A stretch of 64,000 nt of DNA from Methylobacterium sp. R2-1 (GTDB lineage: Bacteria > Pseudomonadota > Alphaproteobacteria > Rhizobiales > Beijerinckiaceae), in contig NZ_JACHWM010000007.1 of NCBI RefSeq assembly GCF_014191355.1, positions 1 through 64,000 on the forward strand, given 5' to 3'. Of the stretch, positions 46,440 through 56,642 are shown piece by piece. Position numbers and translations under genes: made by a program. Under the pieces are notes generated by a model, which saw only the letters and a program-made list of their open reading frames with translations, ran no database searches and was not told the DNA's origin. How positions within the stretch are numbered: position 1 is the stretch's first letter; each line of letters opens with the position of its first letter.

Positions 46440-47249
46440 CTAGAGTTCGAGGGCCAGCGTGACCGGGACATGGTCGGAGGGCTTCTCCCAGCCGCGCGCC
46501 TCGCGAAACACCTCGACCCGGCGCACGGTGTCGACGAGATCGGGCGAGACCCAGGCGTGGTCGAGGCGCCGGCCTTTATTGGCGAGCTCCCAGTTCGGCG
46601 AGCGATAGCTCCACCACGTGTAGATTTTTTCGGGCTCCGGAGTGAGGAGGCGCGCCGCGTCGATCCAGCCGGCCTCACCGCGCAGGGTCTCAAGGGCCTC
46701 GGTCTCGACGGGGGTGTGGCTCACCACGTCGAGAAGCTGCTTGTGCGACCAGACATCGTGCTCCAGCGGCGCGACATTGAGGTCGCCCACCAGAATCGCC
46801 GGGCCGGAGACGCGCCGGCCGGCCCAGGCGCGCAACTCGGACAGGAAGTCGAGCTTGTGCGCGAATTTCGGGTTCAGGTCGCGGTGGGGGAGGTCGCCAC
46901 CGGCGGGCACGTAGAAATCGTGCAACACGATTCCCGCCGCCGGCCCTGCCTCGGGCCCGAGCACCGCCGAGATGTGGCGCGCATCCGCTCGCTCGCAGAA
47001 GCTCATCACGTCGCGGGTGATCAGGGGGAAGCGCGAGATGATCGCGACGCCGTTATAGCCTTTCTGCCCGGCGAAGACGATGTTCTCGTAGCCCGAGCCC
47101 TTGAACGCCTTGAGCGGGAACAGGTCGTCGGGGCACTTGGTCTCCTGAAGGCAGAGCACGTCCGGCTGCGCCTCCCGCAGAAAGCGCAACACGGACTCGA
47201 TGCGCAGGCGCACCGAGTTGATGTTCCAGGTCGTGACGGTGAGGCGCAC
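46440..47249 (-). CDS. xth: Exodeoxyribonuclease III
   Basis: The 269-residue AP endonuclease/3'-exonuclease of base-excision repair has the catalytic Asn and Glu in TWNINSVRLR and LCLQETKCPDD, the GDLNVAPLEHDVW loop with catalytic Asp-Asn, and the C-terminal DHAWVSPDL and SDHVPVTLAL with the catalytic Asp-His. The full set is intact. In many Rhizobiales the order is ftsK-lolA-xth; here two light/c-di-GMP genes lie between lolA and xth. Confidence 0.95.
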   Translation of the reverse strand: MRLTVTTWNINSVRLRIESVLRFLREAQPDVLCLQETKCPDDLFPLKAFKGSGYENIVFAGQKGYNGVAIISRFPLITRDVMSFCERADARHISAVLGPEAGPAAGIVLHDFYVPAGGDLPHRDLNPKFAHKLDFLSELRAWAGRRVSGPAILVGDLNVAPLEHDVWSHKQLLDVVSHTPVETEALETLRGEAGWIDAARLLTPEPEKIYTWWSYRSPNWELANKGRRLDHAWVSPDLVDTVRRVEVFREARGWEKPSDHVPVTLALEL

Positions 47250-47317
47250 GGGGATTGCCTGAGGAGCGTGGCGAGGGATGCCGCCCCGTTAGCCCAACCC
47301 GCGCGTCTCGCAAACCG

Positions 47318-47806
47318 TCAGGCCGCGGCGGCCTCCTCCTCCAGGGCGAGGCCGTGCAGCACGGCGCACAAATTGTTTCCCGTCATCCGCGACAGGTCGA
47401 AGCCGCTCTCACCCGCCATGTCGCCGTAGAGCGCCGCGTCGGCCTGCGAGGCGCCGACAAAGGCCATCGACCATTCGGTGAAGAGACGTGTCTCCACCGC
47501 CTCGAAGGCGAGGAGCGAGACCTCGCCGTGGCGCTCGTCCTGCTGGATGCGCTCGAAGGTGGTCTCGACCGCCTCGCCCGGCCCTTCCAGCACCTGCGCG
47601 AAGCAGCCGGCGTTGAACATCAGCGCACCGGTCACGCCGACGCGGGCGTTGTTGGTGCGGCTCGCGGCGAGGATACCGCGGATCGTCTCGTTCATCGCCG
47701 CGGGGCCGCCGACCCGGTTGCGACTGTAATAGACGAGGCGGCGCAGATCTTGGTTCAACGAGTCTTGGTTCAACGCGGGCTGGCTCACGGGAGACTCCTG
47801 GCTCAT
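47318..47806 (-). CDS. BLUF-domain blue-light photoreceptor
   Basis: The 162-residue protein consists of one BLUF domain binding FAD. After about 20 residues come LRRLVYYSRNR with the photoactive Tyr, ILAASRTNNARVGVTGALMF with the flavin-contacting Asn, CFAQVLEGP with the essential Gln, and TEWSMAFVG with the semi-conserved Trp and Met. All residues for the photocycle are present. The C-terminal 40 residues are an extra helical tail. The ATG overlaps the stop of the upstream GGDEF-EAL gene by one base, so the two are translated together and the protein probably controls that enzyme. Confidence 0.9.
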   Translation of the reverse strand: MSQESPVSQPALNQDSLNQDLRRLVYYSRNRVGGPAAMNETIRGILAASRTNNARVGVTGALMFNAGCFAQVLEGPGEAVETTFERIQQDERHGEVSLLAFEAVETRLFTEWSMAFVGASQADAALYGDMAGESGFDLSRMTGNNLCAVLHGLALEEEAAAA

Positions 47807-49482
47807 CAGGCAGCGTCGGCGGGGGAGGCGACGGGAGAAGACGACAGCAGGGCAGCGGCCTGAGCCGCCGGCATCGGGCGCCCGGTCAGGTAGCCCTGGA
47901 CTTCGGTGCAGCCCTCGGCGCGGATGGCGTCGAGTTGCGACGGTGTCTCGACGCCCTCCGCGGTGGTGCGCATACCGAGGCTGGCGCCGAGCCGGGCGAT
48001 GGCCCGCACGATCGCCCCGCACTCGGCATTGCCTTCCATGCCTCGGACGAAGGATTGGTCGATCTTGATCTTGTCGAAGGGGAATTTCTGCAGGTAGCTC
48101 AGCGACGAGTAGCCGGTGCCGAAATCGTCCATCGAGATCTTCACGCCCAGCGCGCGCAGGCCGTTCAGCACGTCGAGCACGCTGTCGGTGTTCTCCAAGA
48201 GCGCGCCCTCCGTGATCTCCAGCTCCAGCCGGGCCGGATCGAGACCGGTCTGGGCCAGCACGTTCATCACCGTCTCGACCAGCTTGCCGCCGCGGAACTG
48301 CACGGGAGAGAGGTTGACGGCGATCGATGCGGGCTGCGGCCATGACGCCGCCTCGCGGCAGGCGGCGCGCAGGGCCCACTCGCCGATGCCGACGATGATG
48401 CCGATCTCCTCGGCCAGCGGGATGAACAGGGCCGGCGAGACCGGGCCGCGCTCGGGATGATTCCAGCGCAGCAACGCCTCGAAGCCGGTCACCGCCCCGG
48501 TCTCCAACTGGATCTGCGGCTGGAAGGCGAGATCGAACTGCTTGAGGGCGAGCGCCCGGCGCAGGTCGATCTCCAGGCTGCGGCGCGCCTGCATCTGCGC
48601 GTTCATCGCCGGCTCGAAGAAGCGGTAGGTGCCCCGACCCTCGGCCTTGGCCCGATAGAGGGCGAGGTCGGCATGCTTCAGGAGGTCGTCGGCGCCGCGG
48701 CCGTCGACGGGAGCGACGGCGACGCCGACGCTGACGCCGACATTGAGCATGTGACCGTCGACGACGTAGGTGCGGCCGACCAGATCGACGAGGCGGCGCG
48801 CCAGGGCCTCGGAAGCCTGGGGCTGCTCGGCACCGGCCTGGAGGATGGCGAATTCATCGCCGCCGAGCCGCGCGACCACGTCCCCGCTGCGGGTGGCCTT
48901 GCGCAGGCGCTCGGCGACCTTGCGCAGGAGCGCGTCGCCGACCGGGTGGCCGAGCGTGTCGTTGACGGCCTTGAACCGGTCGAGGTCGAGCATCAGCACC
49001 GCGAGCGGTGCACCCGTCCGGTCTGCCTCGGCGAGCGCCGCGTGAAGGCGGTCGTGCAGGCCGACACGGTTGCAAAGGCCGGTGAGCGGCTCCTGCCGGG
49101 CCAGAGCCGCGCCGCGCAGCTGCTCGGTCACGTCCTCGAAGGTGAGGGCGAAGCCGCCGGCCGAGAGCGGCGCGAGCGCCGCCTCGACGCGCCGGTCACC
49201 ATCCAGGGTGAGGCGCGCCCGGGCCGGGCGGGTCGCGCGCACGGCTTCCAGAACGGGCTCACCCTCCGGCTCGGCGGCCCCGGATTGCGCCAGCAGGACG
49301 GGCAGGGAGAGGCCGACCGGTTCGGCACAGGACAGCAGCGCCGCGGCGCGGGCATTGGTGAAGAGGACGGTTCCGCCCGCGTCGAGCAGGAGGAGGGGGG
49401 CGGCCATCTCGGCGAGCGCCGCCTCGAACGGGAGGGAAACTGGAAGCGACGGAGCGGCGAGGGCGGACATGAAGGCGGGCAT
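47806..49482 (-). CDS. PAS-GGDEF-EAL cyclic-di-GMP protein
   Basis: The 558-residue soluble protein has an N-terminal degenerate PAS domain (LLLLDAGGTVLFTNARAAAL), then GGDEF with LMLDLDRFKAVNDTLGH and an intact RLGGDEFAIL near residue 204. EAL follows with GFEALLRWNHPERG near 334, SMDDFGTGYSSLSYL and TTAEGVETPSQ. Both active sites look complete, so it may make or break c-di-GMP. There is no membrane segment. Directly coupled to the BLUF gene, which suggests light control of its balance. ATG 49470 is an alternative start. Confidence 0.93.
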   Translation of the reverse strand: MPAFMSALAAPSLPVSLPFEAALAEMAAPLLLLDAGGTVLFTNARAAALLSCAEPVGLSLPVLLAQSGAAEPEGEPVLEAVRATRPARARLTLDGDRRVEAALAPLSAGGFALTFEDVTEQLRGAALARQEPLTGLCNRVGLHDRLHAALAEADRTGAPLAVLMLDLDRFKAVNDTLGHPVGDALLRKVAERLRKATRSGDVVARLGGDEFAILQAGAEQPQASEALARRLVDLVGRTYVVDGHMLNVGVSVGVAVAPVDGRGADDLLKHADLALYRAKAEGRGTYRFFEPAMNAQMQARRSLEIDLRRALALKQFDLAFQPQIQLETGAVTGFEALLRWNHPERGPVSPALFIPLAEEIGIIVGIGEWALRAACREAASWPQPASIAVNLSPVQFRGGKLVETVMNVLAQTGLDPARLELEITEGALLENTDSVLDVLNGLRALGVKISMDDFGTGYSSLSYLQKFPFDKIKIDQSFVRGMEGNAECGAIVRAIARLGASLGMRTTAEGVETPSQLDAIRAEGCTEVQGYLTGRPMPAAQAAALLSSSPVASPADAA

Positions 49483-49699
49483 GCGGCCGGACAGCGTCCC
49501 ATGAAGGCCGCCCCTCGTGGGCGGTTGCCCTATTGGCCTGCCGCCCTCTCAACGGATGTTTAAAGCAGGCGCCTGCCCAAGCGTATTCCTGCTGTTATGC
49601 CGAGAATTTGAATGCCTACGGCATAGGGTGTCGCGATCCATTGCAACAGGGCAGCGTCGAGATCAACCCATGTTGCTTTCCGTAGCCTCTGCCCTCGGC

Positions 49700-50656
49700 T
49701 CAAGGATTGCGGCCGTCGATCCGCTGCTGCATCGCCTTGTCCTCGGACCGGCCGTAATTGATGAAGAACAGCGATCCGTCGACCGCCTTGCCCTTCTGCA
49801 GGTTCGAGAGCTGCACCGTGGTGAGGTAGCCCTGCGGATCGGTGATCCGCCACTGCGACAGGGTCTTCATCTCGGCATCGAAGTAGAGCTGGATCTTCGA
49901 GGTGCCGCCCAGCGTCGAGCGGTCCTCCAGCCCGATCCGCACGCCGCCCGGATCGTTGGTGACCTCGCTTACCGTGAGGTCCCGGGCGAGGTCGATCTTG
50001 TCCCGCAGCAGGAATTTCAGCGGTGTCTGCGAGATGAAGTAGAGATCCTGGGTGTTGAGCTTGCGATCGCGCACCGCGACCGAGGTGCCGTCGGCCACCA
50101 CTTCGAGCGGCGAGGGCTGGTCGTACTCGAAGCGCAGGTGCCCAGGCTTGGCGAGCGTGAGCTTGCCGCCGATGCGGCGCCCATCGGCGCCGATCTGGAT
50201 GAACGAGCCGGTCAGCGTCTGGAAGCCGTTGAAGTAGGTGTTGGCCGCCGCCACGATCGTGGTCGGATCGGCGTCCTGCAGCGAGGCACCGAGACTGGGC
50301 GCTCCCACCGCCGCGACCCGCGTGCCGGAATTAGCGGCCGGCGTCGTCGGGGTAGCCGCGCCGGGCTTGGCCGCCGCCTTGATGCTGCCGGTCTTCTCGG
50401 CGGGTTTTTCCGCAGACTTCTCGGCCGCCTTGTCCGCTCCCTTGTCCGCGCCTTTGCCGGGCTTGGCCGCCGCCTTCTTGGCCGGGGCCGGGGCGGCCTC
50501 CGGCTCGGGGGCCGGGGGCGGCGCCGGCTCCTCCTTGCGGCCGAACAGGCCATCGAGGAAGGAGGAGACCTGGGCGCTCGCCGGCTGCGGCTGGAGCGCC
50601 AGCGCGGCGACCACGAGCAGCGGACCGGCGGCGGGGTGGAGGCGTCGGCCAGTCAT
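49700..50656 (-). CDS. lolA: LolA-family outer-membrane lipoprotein carrier protein
   Basis: The 318-residue periplasmic protein has a signal peptide (HPAAGPLLVVAALALQPQPASA) and then a long Ala/Lys/Pro/Glu linker (residues 40-105, repeats such as ADKGADKAAEKSAEKPAEKT). The conserved LolA domain follows: FQTLTGSFIQIGADGRRIGG, KPGHLRFEYDQPSPLEVVAD and LYFDAEMKTLSQWRITDPQG. LolA ferries lipoproteins from LolCDE to the outer membrane. Classical LolA lacks the linker, which might reach across peptidoglycan. Next to ftsK, the usual alphaproteobacterial order. Confidence 0.88.
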   Translation of the reverse strand: MTGRRLHPAAGPLLVVAALALQPQPASAQVSSFLDGLFGRKEEPAPPPAPEPEAAPAPAKKAAAKPGKGADKGADKAAEKSAEKPAEKTGSIKAAAKPGAATPTTPAANSGTRVAAVGAPSLGASLQDADPTTIVAAANTYFNGFQTLTGSFIQIGADGRRIGGKLTLAKPGHLRFEYDQPSPLEVVADGTSVAVRDRKLNTQDLYFISQTPLKFLLRDKIDLARDLTVSEVTNDPGGVRIGLEDRSTLGGTSKIQLYFDAEMKTLSQWRITDPQGYLTTVQLSNLQKGKAVDGSLFFINYGRSEDKAMQQRIDGRNP

Positions 50657-50805
50657 CGTGTGGGCATCTCCGAAAGCTTGCGGGCGCGCGGGGCTCTTGC
50701 CGTCCCGGTGCGGACGCGCGGGCTCGGCAGCGCGTCCGGATGTCATGTCTGGCGATAGAGCCGGCCCCTGTGGCGAATATGCGACGGGGGCCGGATCGTT
50801 AAGGG

Positions 50806-53800
50806 TCACTCGTCGTCGTAACCGCCGGACGGGGCGCCCGTGAGGCCCTCGACCAGGATCTCGCGCTTGCCGGCGTGGTTGGCCGGGCCGACGATCCCCT
50901 CGATCTCCATCCGCTCCATGATCGAGGCGGCGCGGTTGTAGCCGATCTGGAGACGGCGCTGGATGTAGCTCGTCGAGGCCTTGCGGTCGCGCAGCACCAC
51001 GGCGATGGCCTGCTCGTAGAGCTCCCCGCCCTCGGCCCCGGCGGTCGCCGCGAAGGCGCCGATGTCGAAGACCGGCGCATCCGGCTCCTCGGCTTCCGCG
51101 AAGTCGTCCTTCTCGGCCTTCGCCGCGGCGCGCGAGCCCTTGGCCGGCTTCTCCGGCTGGTCGGAGGAGCCGTCATCGGCCGTGACGGCTTCCAGATAGG
51201 ACGGCCGGCCCTGCGCCTTGAGGTGGGCGACCACCGTCTCGACCTCGGAGTCCGAGCAGAACGGCCCGTGCACGCGCGTCGTGCGCCCGCCGCCGGCCAT
51301 GAACAGCATGTCGCCCTGACCCAGCAACTGCTCCGCGCCCATCTCGCCCAGGATGGTGCGGCTATCGATCTTGCTCGTCACCTGGAAGGAGATCCGGGTC
51401 GGGAAGTTCGCCTTGATCGTGCCGGTGATGACATCCACGCTCGGACGCTGCGTCGCCATGATCAGGTGGATGCCCGCCGCGCGCGCCATCTGCGCCAGCC
51501 GCTGGATCGCCCCCTCGATGTCCTTGCCCGCCACCATCATCAGGTCGGCCATCTCGTCGACCACGATCACGATGTAGGGCAGGGCCGAGAGATCCATCTC
51601 CTGCTCTTCGAACACCGCCTCACCGGTGGTGCGGTCGAAGCCGGTCTGGACCGTGCGGGTGATGGTCTCGCCCCGCTCGCGCGCCTCCTTCATCCGGGCA
51701 TTGTACCCGTCGATGTTGCGCACGCTGATCTTGGACATCTTCTTGTAGCGCTCCTCCATCTCGCGCACGGCCCATTTGAGGGCGATGACCGCCTTCTTCG
51801 GGTCGATGACGACGGGGGAGAGCAGGTGCGGGATGCCGTCGTAGACCGACAGCTCCAGCATCTTGGGATCGACCATGATCAGGCGGCACTCCTCCGGCTT
51901 GAGCCGGTAGAGCAGCGACAGGATCATGGTGTTGATGGCTACCGACTTGCCCGAGCCCGTGGTGCCGGCGACCAGCAGGTGCGGCATGCGGGCGAGGTCG
52001 GCGATGATCGGCTCGCCGCCGATGTTCTTGCCGAGGCACAGGGCGAGCTTGTGCTTGGTCTCGACGAAGTCGACCGAGGCCAGCAGCTCGCGCAGATACA
52101 CGGTCTCGCGCACCGGGTTCGGCAGCTCGATGCCGATCACGTTGCGTCCGGGGACGACGGCGACGCGGGCGGAGACGGCGGACATCGAGCGGGCGATGTC
52201 GTCCGACAGACCGATGACGCGGCTGGACTTGGTGCCGGGCGCCGGCTCCAGCTCGTAGAGGGTGACGACGGGACCGGGGCGCACCGCCAGGATGTCACCG
52301 CGCACGCCAAAGTCCTGCACGGTCTGCTGGAGGTTGAGCGCGTTCTGCTCCAGCTCGTCCGCATCGACCTCCTCGCCGTCGGGCAGCGGCGGCTCGGCCA
52401 GCAATTCGAGCGAGGGCAGTTCGTAATTGGCATTGCCGACGAACGACGCCTCCAGGTGGCGGCCGGCGGGGATCAGCATCGGGCGCTCCGGCAGGATTGC
52501 CCGCGGACGGTTTTCCGGCTCGGCCTCGACGGCGGCCATGGGCTCGGCGGCCTCCTCCTCGAACGTGTACGCGCTCTCCTGAGCCGCCTCGTCGATCGCC
52601 TCCTCCACTGTCTCGATGACCGGCTCCTCGGCCGGCTCGGCCTCGGTGCCGGGCTTGGTGCGCAACAGGACCGGGCGGGCCGAGATCGTCAGCGGCGCCA
52701 TCGCCTGCGGGGCAGGGGAGGGGACCTGCGGTGACATCGGCATCGGGGCCTGCATCGGGACCGGACGGGCCGTGACCTGGTGCACGGTGAAGGGCGCAGG
52801 CGCCGCGACGGCGACCGGGGCAACCGCTTGCGGGGCGACATAGGCAGCGGGCTGAATCGCGGCTTCGGCGAGGGCCGAACGAGCAGAACGGATCGCGGCG
52901 CGGGCGGCCATGGCGTTCAGCACCGGGCGCGGCGCGGCGGGCGCGACCGGCTCGGCGACCTCGACCATCGACTCGGCCGGGCCGAACCAGCCATGCAGCG
53001 CCGACCAGTCCGGCACGTCCGACCAGTCGGACGGCTCGGCCGGGACCGGAGGGATGAAGGGCGCGTACATCCCGGCGAAGGGGGCGGGAGCCTCCGCCGC
53101 TTCCACCGCGACGGGGATGGCCGTCGGCAGGCTCTCGGGCGCGGCGGCCACGAGGCGCTGCTCTTCGAAGCGCGGCTCCTCGAACCGGGTCTCCTCGATT
53201 GCTGGCACGGGCTGCGGCGCGACGCCGGTGCCCGGCATCGGAACGACGGGCTTTGGCCGACGGTCGGGCGTGCGGAAGAAGCTCACTCCCGGCGGCGGCA
53301 CGAACGGGCGGCGCCAGCTCGGCACTTCCGAGGCGGCCTGCTCGGCGCGCAGCCGCGCGGCCTCGGTTTCCTCGGCGACCGTTTGCGCCGCGCGCTCGGC
53401 GGCCTCGCGCTCCGCCGCTTCGCGGGCTCGCTGCGCCTCCAGCGCCGCGGCCTCGGCAGCGGCCTGGGCGTCGAGCAGGGCCTGGGCCTGGGCCCGGGCC
53501 TGCGCCTCGCGCTCGGCCTCCAGCGCTTGGCGCCGACGCTCCATCAGAACGGTGTCGGGCGTGCGGGTGAAGCGCACCGCCTCGGGCAGGGGCGCCTGCG
53601 GTACGCCGTAGGACCCGCCCGGGAAGGTGGCCTGGGACGCGGGCAGGGCGGGCGGGACCGGAACCGCGCCGGTCTCCGGGGCAATCGCCGCCGGGCGGCG
53701 CGGCGTGCGCACCAGGACGCCGGGACCGGAGGCGCGGGGATCGATGCGGCTCTCGAACGGCATCTCCGGCCCGCCGTCGTAAGAGAGGGACTGACCGGGG

Positions 53801-54225
53801 TGAACAGGGGCGGGCATTTCGAACAGTCCCTCCTCCGTCGCGGGCGCCCAAGCCTCCGAAACCCGGGCCTCCGAAACCCAGGCCTCCTGCCCGGCTGGCA
53901 TACGGCCGAGCATCGCGCCCGGCGGCACCAGCCAGCTCGGCACGCTGCCCGCGTCGAAGCCCTCGGCGCCGTGCTGCGGCAGGGCCGGATGCGGCAAGGC
54001 ATGGGGCAAGGCATGGGGCAAGGCGTGCGGCAGCGCCCGCGGCGGAGCCGGGGGAGCGCCGGCGATGCGCCGGGCGAGATTGGAGCGCAGGCTCATCAGC
54101 CGATGGGCGATGCCGCCGATCGACCGGTCCAGGCGGTCGCCGCCGCGGCTCGGCCGCGACGGATCTCGATGGGAATGGGGAGGCCGTCCCGATGCGCGCA
54201 TGATCTGTGAGATGACTCGAAACAA
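50806..54225 (-). CDS. ftsK: FtsK/SpoIIIE DNA translocase without membrane helices
   Basis: The 1139-residue protein has a C-terminal motor with Walker [16 protein letters not shown], Walker [15 protein letters not shown] and [13 protein letters not shown], and a gamma winged-helix domain ([20 protein letters not shown]) that reads KOPS sites. It pumps chromosome ends for XerCD recombination at division. The N-terminal 600 residues are Pro/Ala/Glu-rich and disordered, and I find none of the four membrane helices of typical FtsK. A tandem ALPH repeat (near residues 67-80) is included. TTG 54225, behind AGGAG at good spacing, is preferred; ATG 54201 is an alternative. Confidence 0.88.
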   Translation of the reverse strand: MFRVISQIMRASGRPPHSHRDPSRPSRGGDRLDRSIGGIAHRLMSLRSNLARRIAGAPPAPPRALPHALPHALPHALPHPALPQHGAEGFDAGSVPSWLVPPGAMLGRMPAGQEAWVSEARVSEAWAPATEEGLFEMPAPVHPGQSLSYDGGPEMPFESRIDPRASGPGVLVRTPRRPAAIAPETGAVPVPPALPASQATFPGGSYGVPQAPLPEAVRFTRTPDTVLMERRRQALEAEREAQARAQAQALLDAQAAAEAAALEAQRAREAAEREAAERAAQTVAEETEAARLRAEQAASEVPSWRRPFVPPPGVSFFRTPDRRPKPVVPMPGTGVAPQPVPAIEETRFEEPRFEEQRLVAAAPESLPTAIPVAVEAAEAPAPFAGMYAPFIPPVPAEPSDWSDVPDWSALHGWFGPAESMVEVAEPVAPAAPRPVLNAMAARAAIRSARSALAEAAIQPAAYVAPQAVAPVAVAAPAPFTVHQVTARPVPMQAPMPMSPQVPSPAPQAMAPLTISARPVLLRTKPGTEAEPAEEPVIETVEEAIDEAAQESAYTFEEEAAEPMAAVEAEPENRPRAILPERPMLIPAGRHLEASFVGNANYELPSLELLAEPPLPDGEEVDADELEQNALNLQQTVQDFGVRGDILAVRPGPVVTLYELEPAPGTKSSRVIGLSDDIARSMSAVSARVAVVPGRNVIGIELPNPVRETVYLRELLASVDFVETKHKLALCLGKNIGGEPIIADLARMPHLLVAGTTGSGKSVAINTMILSLLYRLKPEECRLIMVDPKMLELSVYDGIPHLLSPVVIDPKKAVIALKWAVREMEERYKKMSKISVRNIDGYNARMKEARERGETITRTVQTGFDRTTGEAVFEEQEMDLSALPYIVIVVDEMADLMMVAGKDIEGAIQRLAQMARAAGIHLIMATQRPSVDVITGTIKANFPTRISFQVTSKIDSRTILGEMGAEQLLGQGDMLFMAGGGRTTRVHGPFCSDSEVETVVAHLKAQGRPSYLEAVTADDGSSDQPEKPAKGSRAAAKAEKDDFAEAEEPDAPVFDIGAFAATAGAEGGELYEQAIAVVLRDRKASTSYIQRRLQIGYNRAASIMERMEIEGIVGPANHAGKREILVEGLTGAPSGGYDDE
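53993..54028. repeat. 12-bp tandem repeat within ftsK
   Basis: Three copies of GGCAAGGCATGG stand in a row (the third with two changes). On the coding strand they give the repeated tetrapeptide Leu-Pro-His-Ala in the disordered N-terminal part of FtsK. Copy-number variation between strains would be expected. Confidence 0.8.
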
Positions 54226-54525
54226 GGTCCGGCTCCTGCGGAGCGGTTCGAGCCCCAAGCTAGGCGGATCGTCGTTAACGAACGCTTGCCCTCCCCTCCT
54301 CCGGATCGTCCCGGTCCGCCGGTGCAAGCGGGGCGCGAACCGGATATCATCGAGCGCGGTTGGCGCTTTGCGATGATTTTTCGAGACCCTGTGACAGACG
54401 GCGGCCCGGTCGCGGTCGTGTCACGAATCAGGCTCGGGAAATGACGTTCCGAGAGGCACTTGGCAGGAGTTCCTGCCGTATCAGGTGAGCTTCGAGACCC
54501 GGTGACGACTCCGAGCCAAGAACCC

Positions 54526-56574
54526 GTGAGCCCGAAGAACTTCCGCTCGCTCTATCGCCACGGCTTCGCCCGCGTGGCGGCCTGCACCGGACGCAGTCAT
54601 CCGGGTGATCCGGCAGCCAATGTCGAGGACATCCTCGGGCTCGCGCGGCAGGCGCACGGGGCCGGCGCGGTGCTCGCGGTCTTCCCCGAGCTCTGCGTGT
54701 CCTCCTACGCCATCGAGGATCTGCTGCTGCAGGCGACCCTCCTCGATGCGGTGGAGGCAGGCGTCGCACGGCTGGTCGCCGAGAGCGCCGGACTGACGCC
54801 CCTGCTCGTCGTCGGCGCGCCCCTGCGCTGGCGCAACCGGCTCTACAATTGCGCCGTGGCGATCCGGGGCGGGCAGCTCCTCGGCGTCGTGCCGAAGAGC
54901 TACCTGCCGAACTACCGGGAGTTCTACGAGAAGCGCCACTTCGCCTCGGGCGCCGGGATTTTCGGCGAGACGATCCGCCTGGCCGAGCGGGAGGCGCCGT
55001 TCGGCACCGACCTGATTTTTTCCGCCGACGATCTGCCGGGCTTCCGCCTCGCGATCGAGGTCTGCGAGGATCTCTGGGTGCCGCAGACGCCGGGCATGGA
55101 GGCGGTGCTGGCCGGGGCCACGGTCATCGCCAACCCATCGGGCAGCCCGATCACCGTGGGCCGGGCCGATTCCCGGGCGCTCCTCACCCGCGCCGCCTCG
55201 ATGCGGGGCCTGTGCGCCTACGTCTACGCGGCGGCCGGATCGGGCGAATCCACCACCGACCTGTCCTGGGACGGGCAAACCAGCATCGACGAGAACGGCG
55301 TGCGGCTGGCGGAAGGCGAGCGCTTCCCGGCGGGGCCGGTGGTGACGCTCGCCGATATCGACCTCGACCTGATCGCCCAGGAGCGGCTCCAGGCCGGCAG
55401 CCTCGACGACAACGCCCGCCAGCAGGGCCTGCGTCCCTGGCGCACGGTGGCCCTCCGGCTCGACCCGCCGCAGGGTGATCTCGGGCTCGAGCGCCGGGTC
55501 GAGCGCTTCCCCTTCGTGCCCTCCGATCCGGCGCGCCTCGCGCAGGATTGCTACGAGGCCTACAACATCCAGGTCGCCGGCCTTGCCCAGCGCCTTGCCG
55601 CGACAGGAACGAAGCGGGCGGTGATCGGCGTCTCCGGCGGCCTGGACTCGACCCACGCGCTGATCGTCGTCGCGAAGGCCTTCGATCGACTCGGCCTCCC
55701 GCGAAAAAACATCCTGGCCTATACCCTGCCGGGCTTCGCCACCTCTGACGAGACCAAGACCAACGCCCACGCGCTGATGCGGGTGCTCGGCACCACTTCG
55801 GAAGAAATCGACATCCGCCCGGCCGCGCGGCAGATGCTGACCGATATGGGACACCCGTTCGGGCGCGGGGAGGCGGTCTACGACGTCACCTTCGAGAACG
55901 TGCAGGCGGGACTCCGCACCGATTACCTGTTCCGGCTCGCCAACCAGCACGGTGGGATCGTGATCGGCACCGGCGACCTCTCGGAGCTGGCGCTCGGCTG
56001 GAGCACCTACGGCGTCGGCGATCAGATGAGCCATTACGGCGTCAACGCGGGCGTGCCCAAGACCCTGATCCAGCACCTGATCCGCTGGGTGATCTCGTCC
56101 GGGCAGCTCGGCGAGGAGGAGAATCGAACGCTGGGGGCGGTGCTCGACACCGAGATTTCCCCCGAGCTGGTGCCGGCCTCGGAGGGCGAGGGGCCGCAGA
56201 GCACGGAGGCCAAGATCGGACCCTATGCCCTGCAGGACTTCAATCTCTGGTTCACCCTGCGCCACGGCTTCCGACCGTCGAAGATCGCCTTCCTCGCGCT
56301 CCACGCCTGGAAGGACGCGCAGAGCGGCGACTGGCCCCCGGACTTTCCGGTGCCTAAGCGCGTCGCCTACGACCTGCCGGAGATCCGGCGCTGGCTCGGC
56401 GTCTTCCTCGACCGCTTCTTCCGCTTCAGTCAGTTCAAGCGCTCGGCGCTCCCCAACGGACCCAAGGTCTCGGCCGGCGGCTCCCTCTCGCCCCGCGGCG
56501 ACTGGCGCGCCCCGTCGGATGCCAGCGCCAGGGCCTGGCTCGACGAACTGGAGCGGAACGTGCCGAAGGCGTAA
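54526..56574 (+). CDS. nadE: Glutamine-dependent NAD+ synthetase
   Basis: The 682-residue enzyme makes the last step of NAD synthesis from deamido-NAD, ATP and glutamine. The N-terminal nitrilase-type glutaminase has the triad Glu in FPELCVSSY, Lys in VVPKSYLPNY and Cys in AIEVCEDLW. The synthetase domain has the PP-loop GVSGGLDSTHA near residue 370 and GTGDLSELALGWSTYG. Length matches the long (M. tuberculosis-like) form. The start is uncertain: GTG 54526 gives SPKNFRSLYRHGF as in relatives, with GTG 54502 and TTG 54460 as alternatives. Confidence 0.94.
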   Translation: MSPKNFRSLYRHGFARVAACTGRSHPGDPAANVEDILGLARQAHGAGAVLAVFPELCVSSYAIEDLLLQATLLDAVEAGVARLVAESAGLTPLLVVGAPLRWRNRLYNCAVAIRGGQLLGVVPKSYLPNYREFYEKRHFASGAGIFGETIRLAEREAPFGTDLIFSADDLPGFRLAIEVCEDLWVPQTPGMEAVLAGATVIANPSGSPITVGRADSRALLTRAASMRGLCAYVYAAAGSGESTTDLSWDGQTSIDENGVRLAEGERFPAGPVVTLADIDLDLIAQERLQAGSLDDNARQQGLRPWRTVALRLDPPQGDLGLERRVERFPFVPSDPARLAQDCYEAYNIQVAGLAQRLAATGTKRAVIGVSGGLDSTHALIVVAKAFDRLGLPRKNILAYTLPGFATSDETKTNAHALMRVLGTTSEEIDIRPAARQMLTDMGHPFGRGEAVYDVTFENVQAGLRTDYLFRLANQHGGIVIGTGDLSELALGWSTYGVGDQMSHYGVNAGVPKTLIQHLIRWVISSGQLGEEENRTLGAVLDTEISPELVPASEGEGPQSTEAKIGPYALQDFNLWFTLRHGFRPSKIAFLALHAWKDAQSGDWPPDFPVPKRVAYDLPEIRRWLGVFLDRFFRFSQFKRSALPNGPKVSAGGSLSPRGDWRAPSDASARAWLDELERNVPKA

Positions 56575-56642
56575 CGACGCCCGGCAACCGGGCCGCTCCC
56601 GGCCGCCGGATGGCGGGAGGCGCCATCGCCGTCAGGGCCGGT

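Noticed and set aside
53990..54030. CRISPR-like repeat
   Set aside because: The units are 12 bp, contiguous and in frame inside ftsK; this is a coding tandem repeat without spacers.
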